Source of the DNA: Streptomonospora litoralis
GTDB taxonomy: Bacteria > Actinomycetota > Actinomycetes > Streptosporangiales > Streptosporangiaceae
Assembly: GCF_004323735.1 (NCBI RefSeq)
Contig: NZ_CP036455.1
Span: 4,211,101-4,275,100 of the forward strand
Direction: 5' to 3'
DNA length: 64,000 nucleotides
Numbering within the stretch: the first letter of the stretch is position 1; each line of letters begins with the position of its first letter. This document shows positions 26,963 through 35,700 of this stretch, piece after piece. Made by a program: the position numbers and the translations under genes. The notes beneath the pieces are model-generated. The model was not told where the DNA came from, did not search any database, and saw only the letters and a list, made by a program, of their open reading frames with translations.

Positions 26963-27232
26963 TCAGTCCCACACGCGCGCCAGCAGCCACCGGTCCGAGG
27001 CGGAATCGTGCTGGAGCTCGTAGACGCCGCGCGCGCCCCGGCCTCCGGCTTCGACCCGCCAGTGTTCACGCTGCGGGAGCCGCTCCTGGGCTTCCGAAGG
27101 CCAGTCGGCGCGCAAAGTGACCCAGTGGTCGACGATGTGGCGGACGTTGTAGACCCGTCGTTCCCACACGAAGCGCACCGGGCGTCCGTCCTGCTCGGTG
27201 ACGTCGACTGGGACTCCGTAGACGTGGCCCAC
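26963..27232 (-). CDS. Small DUF6504-like protein, probably SOS-regulated
   Basis: 89 aa: GHVYGVPVDVTEQDGRPVRFVWERRVYNVRHIVDHWVTLR, then a Trp-rich C-terminal half (EHWRVEA, GVYELQHD, RWLLARVWD). It resembles small actinobacterial proteins classed as DUF6504; I recall these near the ImuB/DnaE2 mutagenesis genes, but no such gene is in the window. The GTG at 27230-27232 has GGGGAG 8 nt upstream and is preferred over the TTG at 27250. A LexA-type box overlaps its promoter (27306-27350). Confidence 0.7.
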   Translation of the reverse strand: MGHVYGVPVDVTEQDGRPVRFVWERRVYNVRHIVDHWVTLRADWPSEAQERLPQREHWRVEAGGRGARGVYELQHDSASDRWLLARVWD

Positions 27233-27305
27233 CGGCGACACTCCCCTCAAGCGCGGCCCCCGTGAACGGGAAGCCTCGGCCTGCGGGGAAGGACAGGCGG
27301 CGAAT

Positions 27306-27350
27306 TCGAACGTATGTTCTAATCATAGCCGATCTTGCGGCCATTCGGAA
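27306..27350 (-). promoter_or_regulatory. SOS (LexA) box overlapping a sigma70-like promoter of the DUF6504-like gene
   Basis: TCGAAC-GTAT-GTTCTA at 27306-27321 differs at one outer base from the actinobacterial SOS box TCGAAC-N4-GTTCGA. On the minus strand, -10 TATGAT lies at 27322-27327 and a weak -35 TTCCGA at 27345-27350, 17 bp apart. The box therefore covers the expected transcription start, about 80 bp from the GTG at 27232. That is the classic position for LexA repression. Confidence 0.7.
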
Positions 27351-27495
27351 CCGTGCCGCGGCCCACACTGTCTAAGACCGCAAACCTCCTCCCACAAAAC
27401 CGACGAAGACCTGCATATCGGCCCCGATGCCTCCACTCCGGGGCGTCTGTACGCTATTGAGCGCGAATCCACGCCGGCCTAAGGAACGCAGCACT

Positions 27496-29835
27496 GTGAC
27501 GGACAACGGGCACGAGCGCGCCAGGCCCCTGCGCACTGGCGACCCCCAGCAGCTCGGCGAATACCGGATCGAGGGCCGCCTGGGACGCGGCGGCATGGGC
27601 ACCGTCTACCTCGGCCGCGACACCTCCGAGCGCCTGGTGGCCGTCAAGCTGATCCACCCCGACCTCAGCGACGACCCGGACTTTCGCCGCCGCTTCGCGC
27701 GGGAGGTCGAGTCCGCCCGCAAGGTCGCCCGGTTCTCCACGGCGGGGGTACTGGACGCCCGCCTGGACGGCGACCCCCTGTTCATCGTCTCCGAGTACGT
27801 ACCCGGCCCCAACCTGGCACAGGCCGTCTCCGCCGACGGTCCGATGAGCGGCGGCACCCTGGAGAGCCTGGCGCTGGGAGTCGCGGCGGCGCTGGCCGCA
27901 ATCCACCGCGCGGGCGTCATCCACCGCGACCTCAAACCGGGCAACGTGCTGCTCTCGGCGGTGGGACCCAAGGTCATCGACTTCGGCATCGCCCGCGCGA
28001 TGGACGACGACAGCGCGGTGACCCGCTCCAGCCAGCTCATGGGCACACCCTCCTACCTGGCGCCCGAACTGGTGGCCGGAGGCGAGATCACCTTCGCGTC
28101 CGACATCTTCTCCTGGGGCTGCCTGGTGGCCTACGCCGGAACCGGCAAGGCGCCCTTCGACGCCCAGACGGTGCCGGCCGTGCTCCACCTGATCAGCTCC
28201 GGCGACGCCGATCTGACCGGGCTCGACCCCCGGCTGATGGACCTGGCGCGCAGCGCGCTGGAGAAGGACCCGCGCAACCGGCCCAGCGCACAGCAACTGC
28301 TGAACGCGCTCGTGGGCCAGGACGACCCCGCCGAAGACACCGTGGACAGCACGGTGGCCGGGTCCTGGACCCCGCCCTCGACCGGCGCGGCCGCGGCCGC
28401 AGGAGCCACGGGAGCAGTGGGCGGCGGCGCCGCGGGGGCGGCCGCGGTCCCCGAAGAGACGGGAGCGGCCGCCTTCACAGACGCGGCTCCGGCCGGCGGC
28501 ACCCCGACCGAGCCCTACGCCCACCCCGAAACCGCCGCGCCCGAGGCGCCGCCGTCCGATCCGCAGAATCCCTATGACGGGTACCCTGCACCCTCCACCG
28601 CGCCGGAGCGGCCCCCGGGCTCCGGCGCCGGCTACCGCCCCGCCGAGGAGGGCCGCTTCGAGCCGCCTCCGGGCGCGGCCGCCCCTCCCGGAGCCCCCGC
28701 ACAACCCTTCGGTTCGCCCTCCGGGCCGCAACCCCCCTACGGTGCCCAGCCACCCTACGGTCAGCCCTACGGGCCCCAGCCGCCGCACGGTCCGCCGTCG
28801 GGCCCGCAATCCCCCTATGCCCCGCCCTCCGGCTCCCAGCAGCCGCCGCACGGCCCCGGCGCGGCCGCCTCGCCGCCGTTCGGCGGGCCCGCGGCCGGCT
28901 ACAGCGGCTACCAAGGCCCTTCCGGCCCGAACGCCCCTTCCGGACCGGGCGGGACCGCGCCCGGCTCTTTCGAACCCGGTCGGCCGCGCAGGCGCCGCCG
29001 CCCGGGCGTGCTCCTCGCGGAGGGCGCGGCGGCGCTGGTCGTGGTGGTCGCGGGCGCAGTCGGCGCGGTCCTGCTGGCCGACGACGCTCCACCTGAGGGC
29101 GACCTCATCTACCAGGATGATTTCGCCAACAGCGCCTGGGAGTACGACGCCTACGACCCCGAGGACGAGTTCCTGGAGTACGCCCACCACTCCGATCACG
29201 GGCTGCTGCTGCGGGTTTCGGAGTACAACGACTTCGGAGGGAGCCTGGGCGCCTTCGTCCCCTACTCCGGCCAGATCCCGGAGGCCGTACGGGTCCGGGC
29301 ACGAGCCGAGGTCCTCGCCGGCCCCTCCTACAGCGAATACGGCGTCCGCTGCTACCACCAGGTCTCCGACGAGGACGACGACGTGGCGACGCACTACGAG
29401 GCACTCGTGCGCTTCGACGGCGCCAGCGCGCAGATCCGCCGTGCCGGCGGCGCCTCCGGGGACACGGCGCTGGCCACCACCGACGAGGTGGGCGAATACG
29501 TCGATCCGCCGGAGCAGCGGCCGCTGGGCGCCGGGGCCGACGGCGGCGGCTCCGGGGCCCCTGTGACCAACACGGTGACGATGACCTGCGAGCCCGACGA
29601 CGACGCCGGGACGATGGTGATCAACATGTGGGTCAACGGCGACCACGTGCTCGAAGCCGTCGATCCCGAACCGCTGCCCGACGACGCCACCGAGAACCCC
29701 ACCCGCATGGCCGGGGTCACGGTCAAGCGCCGCGGCGACGCCCAGGACATCGTGATGGCGGGGTTCCACCTCTTCGAGCTCGTGCGCCTGGGAGAACCCG
29801 CGGTCGGCGGCACATCCCAGACCGCCGGATCATAG
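27496..29835 (+). CDS. Membrane Ser/Thr protein kinase with extracytoplasmic LamG-like domain
   Basis: 779 aa. Kinase domain at about residues 18-275: GRLGRGGMGTVYLG (Gly loop), VAVKLI (Lys), IHRDLKPGNVLL (catalytic Asp about 145), DFGIA, MGTPSYLAPE. A roughly 220-residue Pro/Gly/Tyr-rich linker follows, then one membrane helix (about 503-525) and an outside domain of about 250 residues starting IYQDDFANSAW, resembling the concanavalin/LamG-like folds found after actinobacterial STPKs; these may sense ligands. The GTG at 27496 has AAGGAA 9 nt upstream. It stands alone and diverges from the DUF6504-like gene. Confidence 0.93.
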   Translation: MTDNGHERARPLRTGDPQQLGEYRIEGRLGRGGMGTVYLGRDTSERLVAVKLIHPDLSDDPDFRRRFAREVESARKVARFSTAGVLDARLDGDPLFIVSEYVPGPNLAQAVSADGPMSGGTLESLALGVAAALAAIHRAGVIHRDLKPGNVLLSAVGPKVIDFGIARAMDDDSAVTRSSQLMGTPSYLAPELVAGGEITFASDIFSWGCLVAYAGTGKAPFDAQTVPAVLHLISSGDADLTGLDPRLMDLARSALEKDPRNRPSAQQLLNALVGQDDPAEDTVDSTVAGSWTPPSTGAAAAAGATGAVGGGAAGAAAVPEETGAAAFTDAAPAGGTPTEPYAHPETAAPEAPPSDPQNPYDGYPAPSTAPERPPGSGAGYRPAEEGRFEPPPGAAAPPGAPAQPFGSPSGPQPPYGAQPPYGQPYGPQPPHGPPSGPQSPYAPPSGSQQPPHGPGAAASPPFGGPAAGYSGYQGPSGPNAPSGPGGTAPGSFEPGRPRRRRRPGVLLAEGAAALVVVVAGAVGAVLLADDAPPEGDLIYQDDFANSAWEYDAYDPEDEFLEYAHHSDHGLLLRVSEYNDFGGSLGAFVPYSGQIPEAVRVRARAEVLAGPSYSEYGVRCYHQVSDEDDDVATHYEALVRFDGASAQIRRAGGASGDTALATTDEVGEYVDPPEQRPLGAGADGGGSGAPVTNTVTMTCEPDDDAGTMVINMWVNGDHVLEAVDPEPLPDDATENPTRMAGVTVKRRGDAQDIVMAGFHLFELVRLGEPAVGGTSQTAGS

Positions 29836-29947
29836 GCTGGCGGCGCGGGCCGCGGCCCATCGCACACCGCGCCGGACCGCGCGAGCGGGTCCGGAGGTGC
29901 GGCCGCCCACCGCTCGATCTGCCGGACGGAGTTGAGAGGGGTCAGGC

Positions 29948-30913
29948 ATGCGCGCCATCGTCATCGAAGAGCAGGGCGGTCCCGAGGTGATGCGCCTCGG
30001 TGACGTCGCCGATCCCGAGCCGGGACCCGGCGAGGTCCTGATCGACATCGAGGCGCGCGGCGTCAACTTCATCGACATCTACCAGCGCAGCGGCGCCTAT
30101 TCGATGCCGACGCCGTTCACCCCCGGCGTCGAGGCGGCGGGAACCGTTGCGGCGACCGGTGCCGACGTCATCGGGTTCTCCCCCGGTGCCCGGGTGGCGT
30201 GGGTACTGCGGCCCGGCGGTTACGCCGAACGCGCGGTGGTACCGGCCGACCGCGTCGTTCCGGTGCCCGACGGTGTCACCACCGAGCAGGCGGCCGCCAC
30301 GCTGCTGCAAGGCATGACCGCCCATTACCTGACGCACTCCACCTACGCCGTCCAGCCCGGTGACACGGTGCTCGTGCACGCCGCGGCGGGCGGCACCGGC
30401 CTGCTGCTGGTCCAGCTCGCCAAGGCGCGCGGCGCCCGGGTCGTCGGCACCGCATCGACCGAGGCCAAGCAGCGGCTCGCCCGCGAGGCCGGCGCCGACG
30501 AGATCGTCGACTACACCAGTACGGAGGTGGCGCCGGCGGTGCGCGAGCTGACCGGCGGCGAAGGCGTGGCGGCGGTCTACGACGGGGTGGGCGCCGACAC
30601 GTTCGAGGCGAGCCTGGCCTCGCTGCGACCGCGCGGCGTGCTGGCGCTGTTCGGGCAGGCCAGCGGCGCTGTGGCGCCGATCGACCCGCAGCGGCTGAAC
30701 TCGGCCGGTTCGGTGTTCCTCACCCGGCCGACGCTGGCGCACTACGCGGCCTCCCACGAGGAGCTGCTGGAGCGCTCGACCGATGTGTTCGGGCTGGTCG
30801 CCGCCGACCGGCTGTCGGTGCGGGTGGGCGGCCGCTACCCGCTCGCCGAGGCCGGGCGCGCCCACGAGGACCTGGCGGCGCGGCGCACCACCGGAAAGCT
30901 CCTGCTCGCGTGA
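29948..30913 (+). CDS. NADPH:quinone oxidoreductase (zeta-crystallin-like MDR)
   Basis: 321 aa medium-chain dehydrogenase/reductase without the structural-zinc Cys cluster. Blocks: ARGVNFIDIYQRSGAY, TPFTPGVEAAGTV, LLQGMTAHYL, the NADPH-binding VLVHAAAGGTGLLLVQLAKARGARVVGT and VAAVYDGVGADTFEASLA. The family reduces quinones or enones with NADPH. Start ATG at 29948 with GAGAGGGG upstream. It is convergent with the SPFH gene, with a strong shared terminator between them. Confidence 0.94.
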   Translation: MRAIVIEEQGGPEVMRLGDVADPEPGPGEVLIDIEARGVNFIDIYQRSGAYSMPTPFTPGVEAAGTVAATGADVIGFSPGARVAWVLRPGGYAERAVVPADRVVPVPDGVTTEQAAATLLQGMTAHYLTHSTYAVQPGDTVLVHAAAGGTGLLLVQLAKARGARVVGTASTEAKQRLAREAGADEIVDYTSTEVAPAVRELTGGEGVAAVYDGVGADTFEASLASLRPRGVLALFGQASGAVAPIDPQRLNSAGSVFLTRPTLAHYAASHEELLERSTDVFGLVAADRLSVRVGGRYPLAEAGRAHEDLAARRTTGKLLLA

Positions 30914-30918
30914 GACGC

Positions 30919-30962
30919 GCGGGAGGCGGGGCGGCGGTCACCGGCGTCGCCCCGCCTCCCGC
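30919..30962. terminator. Bidirectional terminator between convergent QOR and SPFH genes
   Basis: GCGGGAGGCGGGGCG (30919-30933) pairs perfectly with CGCCCCGCCTCCCGC (30948-30962) around a 14-nt loop. It sits 5 bp after the QOR stop and 1 bp before the SPFH stop. No long T run is present, as is common in high-G+C actinobacteria. Confidence 0.8.
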
Positions 30963-30963
30963 G

Positions 30964-32067
30964 TCACTCCGATTCGCGCGAGCGCGGCTCGGGCACCGTC
31001 TCGGAACCCGCGCCGGCCGCCTCCTGGGCCTCCTGGCGGGCGCTGGCCACCGCCTCGGCGGCGATTTCGGCGGCGTGGTCGGCGGCTTCGGCCGCCGTGC
31101 CGCGGCGTCCTTCGGTCAGCTCGCCCTGTCGGTCCTCGCCGTCGCCCTGTTCGGCAGCGCCCGCGGGCTGCTCGCCGCTCTCGGCGGGCGCGGCCTCGCC
31201 GGTGCTGTCGGAGAAGGCCCTGCTGACGTTCTGCACGGCCTGGCTGAGCTCGCCGGGGATGACCCAGAACGTGTTGCCCTCGCCGTTGGCCAGGTGCGGC
31301 AGGGTCTCCAGGTACTTGTAGGCGAGCAGCTTGGGGTCGGCGTTGTTGGCGTGCACCGCCTGGAAGACGCGTTCGATGGCCTGGGCCTCGCCGTCGGCGC
31401 GCAGGATGCGGGCCTGCTGGTCGCCCTGGGCTTCGAGGATGGACTGCTGGCGCGCGCCTTCGGCGGTGAGGATGCGCTGCTGCCGCTCGCCTTCGGCGTG
31501 CAGCACGACGGCGCGCTTGTCGCGCTCGGCACGCATCTGCTTCTCCATCGCCTCCTTGATGGAGGGCGGCGGGTCGATCGCCTTGATCTCGACCCGGTTG
31601 ACCCGGATGCCCCACTTGCCGGTGGCGTCGTCGAGCACGCCGCGCAGCCGGGTGTTGATCTCCTCACGCGAGGTCAGGGCCCGCTCCAGGTCCATGCCGC
31701 CGATGACGTTGCGCAGCGTGGTGACCGTGAGCTGGTCGATGGCGGCCAGGTAGTTGGCGACCTCGTAGGCGGCGGCCTTGGCCTGGGTGATCTGGTAGTA
31801 GAGGACGGTGTCTATGTTGACGACGAGGTTGTCCTCGGTGATCACCGGCTGCGGCTTGGACGAGAACACCTGCTCGCGCAGGTCGAACTTGGTGTTGACG
31901 CGGTCGATGCCCGGGATGATGAAGTTCAGCCCCGGGTTCAGGGTGCGCAGGTAGCGGCCGAATCGCTCGATGTTGTAGGCGCGCGCCTGCGGCACGATCC
32001 GCACGGTCGCCACGACGGCGAGTACGGCCAGGACCGCGATGACGATGAAGAGGATGTCGATCCCCAT
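30964..32067 (-). CDS. SPFH/Band 7 membrane protein (stomatin/QmcA-like)
   Basis: 367 aa. One N-terminal membrane helix (ILFIVIAVLAVLAVVATV), then the Band 7 core: IVPQARAYNIERFGRYLRTLNPGLNFIIPGIDRV, YYQITQAKAAAYEVANY, TTLRNVIGGMDLERALTSREEIN, VNRVEIKAIDPPPSI. A long Ala/Glu/Gln/Arg-rich coiled coil (EKQMRAERDKRA to AQAIERV) follows, and an Ala/Glu-rich tail of about 100 residues. These proteins form oligomeric membrane scaffolds and pair with NfeD proteins, as here (NfeD-like gene 70 bp upstream). Start ATG at 32065-32067 with AGGAGGT 5 nt before. Confidence 0.93.
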   Translation of the reverse strand: MGIDILFIVIAVLAVLAVVATVRIVPQARAYNIERFGRYLRTLNPGLNFIIPGIDRVNTKFDLREQVFSSKPQPVITEDNLVVNIDTVLYYQITQAKAAAYEVANYLAAIDQLTVTTLRNVIGGMDLERALTSREEINTRLRGVLDDATGKWGIRVNRVEIKAIDPPPSIKEAMEKQMRAERDKRAVVLHAEGERQQRILTAEGARQQSILEAQGDQQARILRADGEAQAIERVFQAVHANNADPKLLAYKYLETLPHLANGEGNTFWVIPGELSQAVQNVSRAFSDSTGEAAPAESGEQPAGAAEQGDGEDRQGELTEGRRGTAAEAADHAAEIAAEAVASARQEAQEAAGAGSETVPEPRSRESE

Positions 32068-32137
32068 GGCTACCTCCTGGGTGCCCGGTGGGGGCGAAGC
32101 GGGCGGGCTGCGGTGGACGTTGCGGCGCGCGGCGCGC

Positions 32138-32578
32138 TCACGGCAGCGCCTCCCTGGGGTAGACGACGGCCGTCGCGCCTTCGATCTCCATCACGTCGAC
32201 CCGCGTCCCCGGCGGGATCACGGTGTCCTCGTCGATGCAGCGGGCCGACCACTCCTCGCCGGAGAGCTTGACGCGGCCGTCCTCGCCGGTGACCTCGTCG
32301 ACGACCACCGCCGACTGGCCCACCAGGCGGTCGGTGCCCGACCGCAGCGGCGGCGGTTGGCGCATATGGCGTTTGGCGATGGGGCGCACCACCAGTAGGC
32401 CGGCGGCCGATGCGATGACGAAGGCGGCGGCCTGCACGGCGAAGCCCATGCCGACGGCGCCGACGATACCGGCGATCAGCGCGGCCACGGCGAGCAGGCC
32501 CAAGGCCAGCGTGAGGGTGTAGACCTCGGCAATGCCCAAGGCAGCGGCCGCGATCAGCCAGAGGACCCAAATCGGCAT
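32138..32578 (-). CDS. NfeD-like membrane protein
   Basis: 146 aa: N-terminal hydrophobic helices (VLWLIAAAALGIAEVYTLTLALGLLAVAALIAGIVGA and AAAFVIASAAGLLVV), then a short OB-fold domain (LVGQSAVVVDEVTGEDGRVKLSGEEWSARCID, GTRVDVMEIEGATAVV). This is the short NfeD form that partners SPFH proteins in membrane quality control or fluidity domains. The start is the ATG at 32576-32578. It is the first gene of a two-gene unit and follows cobN (stop 32737) without obvious linkage. Confidence 0.92.
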   Translation of the reverse strand: MPIWVLWLIAAAALGIAEVYTLTLALGLLAVAALIAGIVGAVGMGFAVQAAAFVIASAAGLLVVRPIAKRHMRQPPPLRSGTDRLVGQSAVVVDEVTGEDGRVKLSGEEWSARCIDEDTVIPPGTRVDVMEIEGATAVVYPREALP

Positions 32579-32736
32579 CGGTACCGACCTCCCGTCCGGA
32601 CGCGGCTTGCACTAAAACTACCCCGCAGCAGTGACCAACCACACAGGAGCGGATCACATTCCACAGACGCCGCACGGGCGGGCGGCGTCCGCCGCGCGGG
32701 CCGTGGGGACAGGGGCGCGCGACGGGGAGCGGCGGG

Positions 32737-35700
32737 TCAGTCTTGGTCCTCCAGGTCGCCCTCCAGTGCCAGGTAGGTCTCACGCAGCCGGTCCAGCACC
32801 TCGGGGTCGGGGCGCTCCCACAGCTTGCGGTCGGCCGCCTCCAGCAGCCGCTCGGTCATGCCGCGCAGGGCCCAGGGGTTGGCCTGCTCCAGGAACTCCC
32901 GGTTCTCCGGGTCGAAGACGTAGCTCTCGGCGAGTTTGGCGTACATCCAGTCGTCGACGACACCGGCGGTGGCGTCGTAGCCGAACAGGTAGTCGACGGT
33001 CGCGGCGAGCTCGAAGGCGCCCTTGTAGCCGTGCCGGCGCATGGCCGCGATCCACTTCGGATTGACCACGCGGGCGCGGAAGACCCGGCGGGTCTCCTCG
33101 CCCAGGGTGCGGGTCTTGACCTGGTCGGGCACGGCGGAGTCGCCGACGTAGGCGGCCGGGTTGCTGCCGGTGAGCCGGCGGACCATCGCGACCATGCCGC
33201 CGTGGTACTGGAAGTAGTCGTCGGAGTCGACGATGTCGTGCTCGCGGGTGTCCTGGTTCTTCGCGGCCACCGCGATGCGCCGGAACGAGGACTCCATGTC
33301 CGAGCGCGCTTCGCGGCCGTCGAGGCCGCGGCCGTAGGCGTAGCCGCCCCAGACCGCGTAGACCTCCGCGAGGTCGGCGTCGTCGCGCCAGTTGCGGGCG
33401 TCGATCAGCGGCAGCAGGCCCGCCCCGTAAGCGCCCGGGCGGGAGCCGAAGATGCGCGTGGTGGCCCGCCGCCAATCCCCGTGCTCGGTGTGGTCCGCCA
33501 GGGCATGGGCTCGCGGGAAGTTCTGCTCGGCGGGTTCGTCCAACTCGGCGACGGCCTTGATCGCGTCGTCCACCAGGCCGATGACGTGGGGGAACGCGTC
33601 GCGGAAGAAGCCGGAGATGCGCAGTGTGACGTCGATGCGGGGACGGCCCAGCTCCTCCGGCGGCACGATCTCGAACCCGGTGACGCGCCGCGAGGCGTCG
33701 TCCCAGGTGGGCCGCACGCCCAGCAGGGCCAGCACCTCGGCGATGTCGTCGCCCTGGGTGCGCATCGCGGCGGTTCCCCACACGGTCAGCCCCACCGAAG
33801 AGGGGTATTCGCCGTTGTCGTCGAGGTGGCGGCGCACCAGCGAGTCGGCCAGCGCCTGGCCCACGTCCCAGGAGTTGCGCGACGGCACCGCCTTGGGGTC
33901 GACCGAGTAGAAGTTGCGGCCGGTGGGCAGCACGTTGACGAGCCCGCGCGTGGGCGAGCCGGAAGGCCCGGCCGGGACGTGGCCGCCGTCGAGCGCGTGC
34001 AGGACGGCGCCGATCTCGTCGGTGGTGGCGGCCAAGCGCGGCACGACCTCCTCGGCGGCGAAGCGCAGCACCTCGGCCATCTTGTGCGTGGCATCGCCCG
34101 CGGGCACGGTCCCGCCGAGCGCCTCGGTGATCACGGAGTCGGCGCCGGCGGCCGGCCAGCCGCGCTCCTCCATCCGCTCGACCAGGCGGCGGGCCAGGGT
34201 GTCGACCAGGTCGAGAGCGTCGGAGGCGGTGCGCGCAGGACCGTCGACGAGCGCACTCAGGCTTTCGGGCACGTCGGCGCGGGCGCCGGGTTCGGCCAGC
34301 AACTCCTTCTCGTCCAGCCCGAAGGCGCCGGCCAGCACCGCGCGCAGGCCCGGCAGCGCGCCTGCGCGGCCCGCCCACACTTGAGAGGCGCGCAGCACGG
34401 CCATGACCAGGTTGACGCGCGGCTCGCCCTCGGGGGCGCGGCCGAGGATGTGCAGGCCGTCGCGGATCTGCACGTCCTTGATCTCGCAGAGGTAGCCGTC
34501 GACGTGCATGACGAAGTCGTCGAACTCGTCGGCGCCGGGCATCTCCTCCCGGTGCAGGTCGTGATGGAGTTCCGCGGACTTGATCAGCGTCCAGATCTGC
34601 GCGCGAAGAGCCGGGGCCTTGTCCGGGTCGAGGTCGTTGACCTGGGCGTACTCGTCGAGCAACTGCTCCAGCTTGGCGATGTCGCCGTAGGTGTCGGCGC
34701 GGGCCATCGGCGGGACGAGGTGGTCGACGACGGTGGCGTGGCCGCGGCGCTTGGCCTGCGTGCCCTCGCCGGGGTCGTTGACGATGAAGGGGTAGATGAG
34801 CGGCAGGTCGCCCAGCACCGCATCGGGCGCGTCCTCGGCGGCCAGGCCCAGGCCCTTGCCCGGCAGCCACTCCAGGGTGCCGTGCTTGCCCAGGTGGATG
34901 ACGGCGTCGGCGCCGAAGCCCGCCGCGGCGGACTCGCCGGCGCCCTCGGCGGGTGACTCCAGCCAGCGGTAGGCCGCCAGATAGTGGTGGGACGGCGGCA
35001 GGTCGGGGTCGTGGTAGATGGCGATGGGGTTCTCGCCGAAGCCGCGGGGCGGCTGGATCATCAGCACGACGTTGCCGAACCGGAGCGAGGCCAGCACGAT
35101 CTCCGGACGGCCCCGGGAGTCGTCGACGTAGAGGTCGCCGGGCGGCGGGCCCCAGTGCTCGGCGATGGATTCGCGCAGCTCGGCGGGCAGGGACTCGAAC
35201 CAGCGCAGGTAGTCATCCAGCGGAACGCGGGTGGTGGCCTCGGTGAGCTGCTCCTCGCTGAGCCATTCCACGTCGTGGCCGCCGGCGCGGATCAGGGCGT
35301 GGATGAGCGGGTCGCCGTCGTCTTCGCGCCGCTCCTCATCGGGGCCGGGAACCCGCCACAGCGAGTCGTCGGCGCCCAGGTCGTAGCCGCGCTCGGCCAG
35401 CAGGCGGAACAGCCGCACCGCCGAGGCGGGGGTGTCCAGTCCCACCGCGTTGCCGACGCGCGAGTGCTTGGTGGGGTAGGAGGAGAGCACCACGCCCAGG
35501 CGGCGCCGGGCGGGCGGCACGGAGCGCAGGCGGGCGTGGCGCACCGCGATCCCGGCGATACGGGCGGCGCGCTCCGGGTCGGCGGCGTAGACGGGGATGC
35601 CGCTCTCGTCGGAGACCTCCTTGAAGGAGAACGGCACGGTGATCAGGCGGCCGTCGAACTCGGGGATGGCCACCTGCATGCCGGCGTCCATCGGGGTCAG

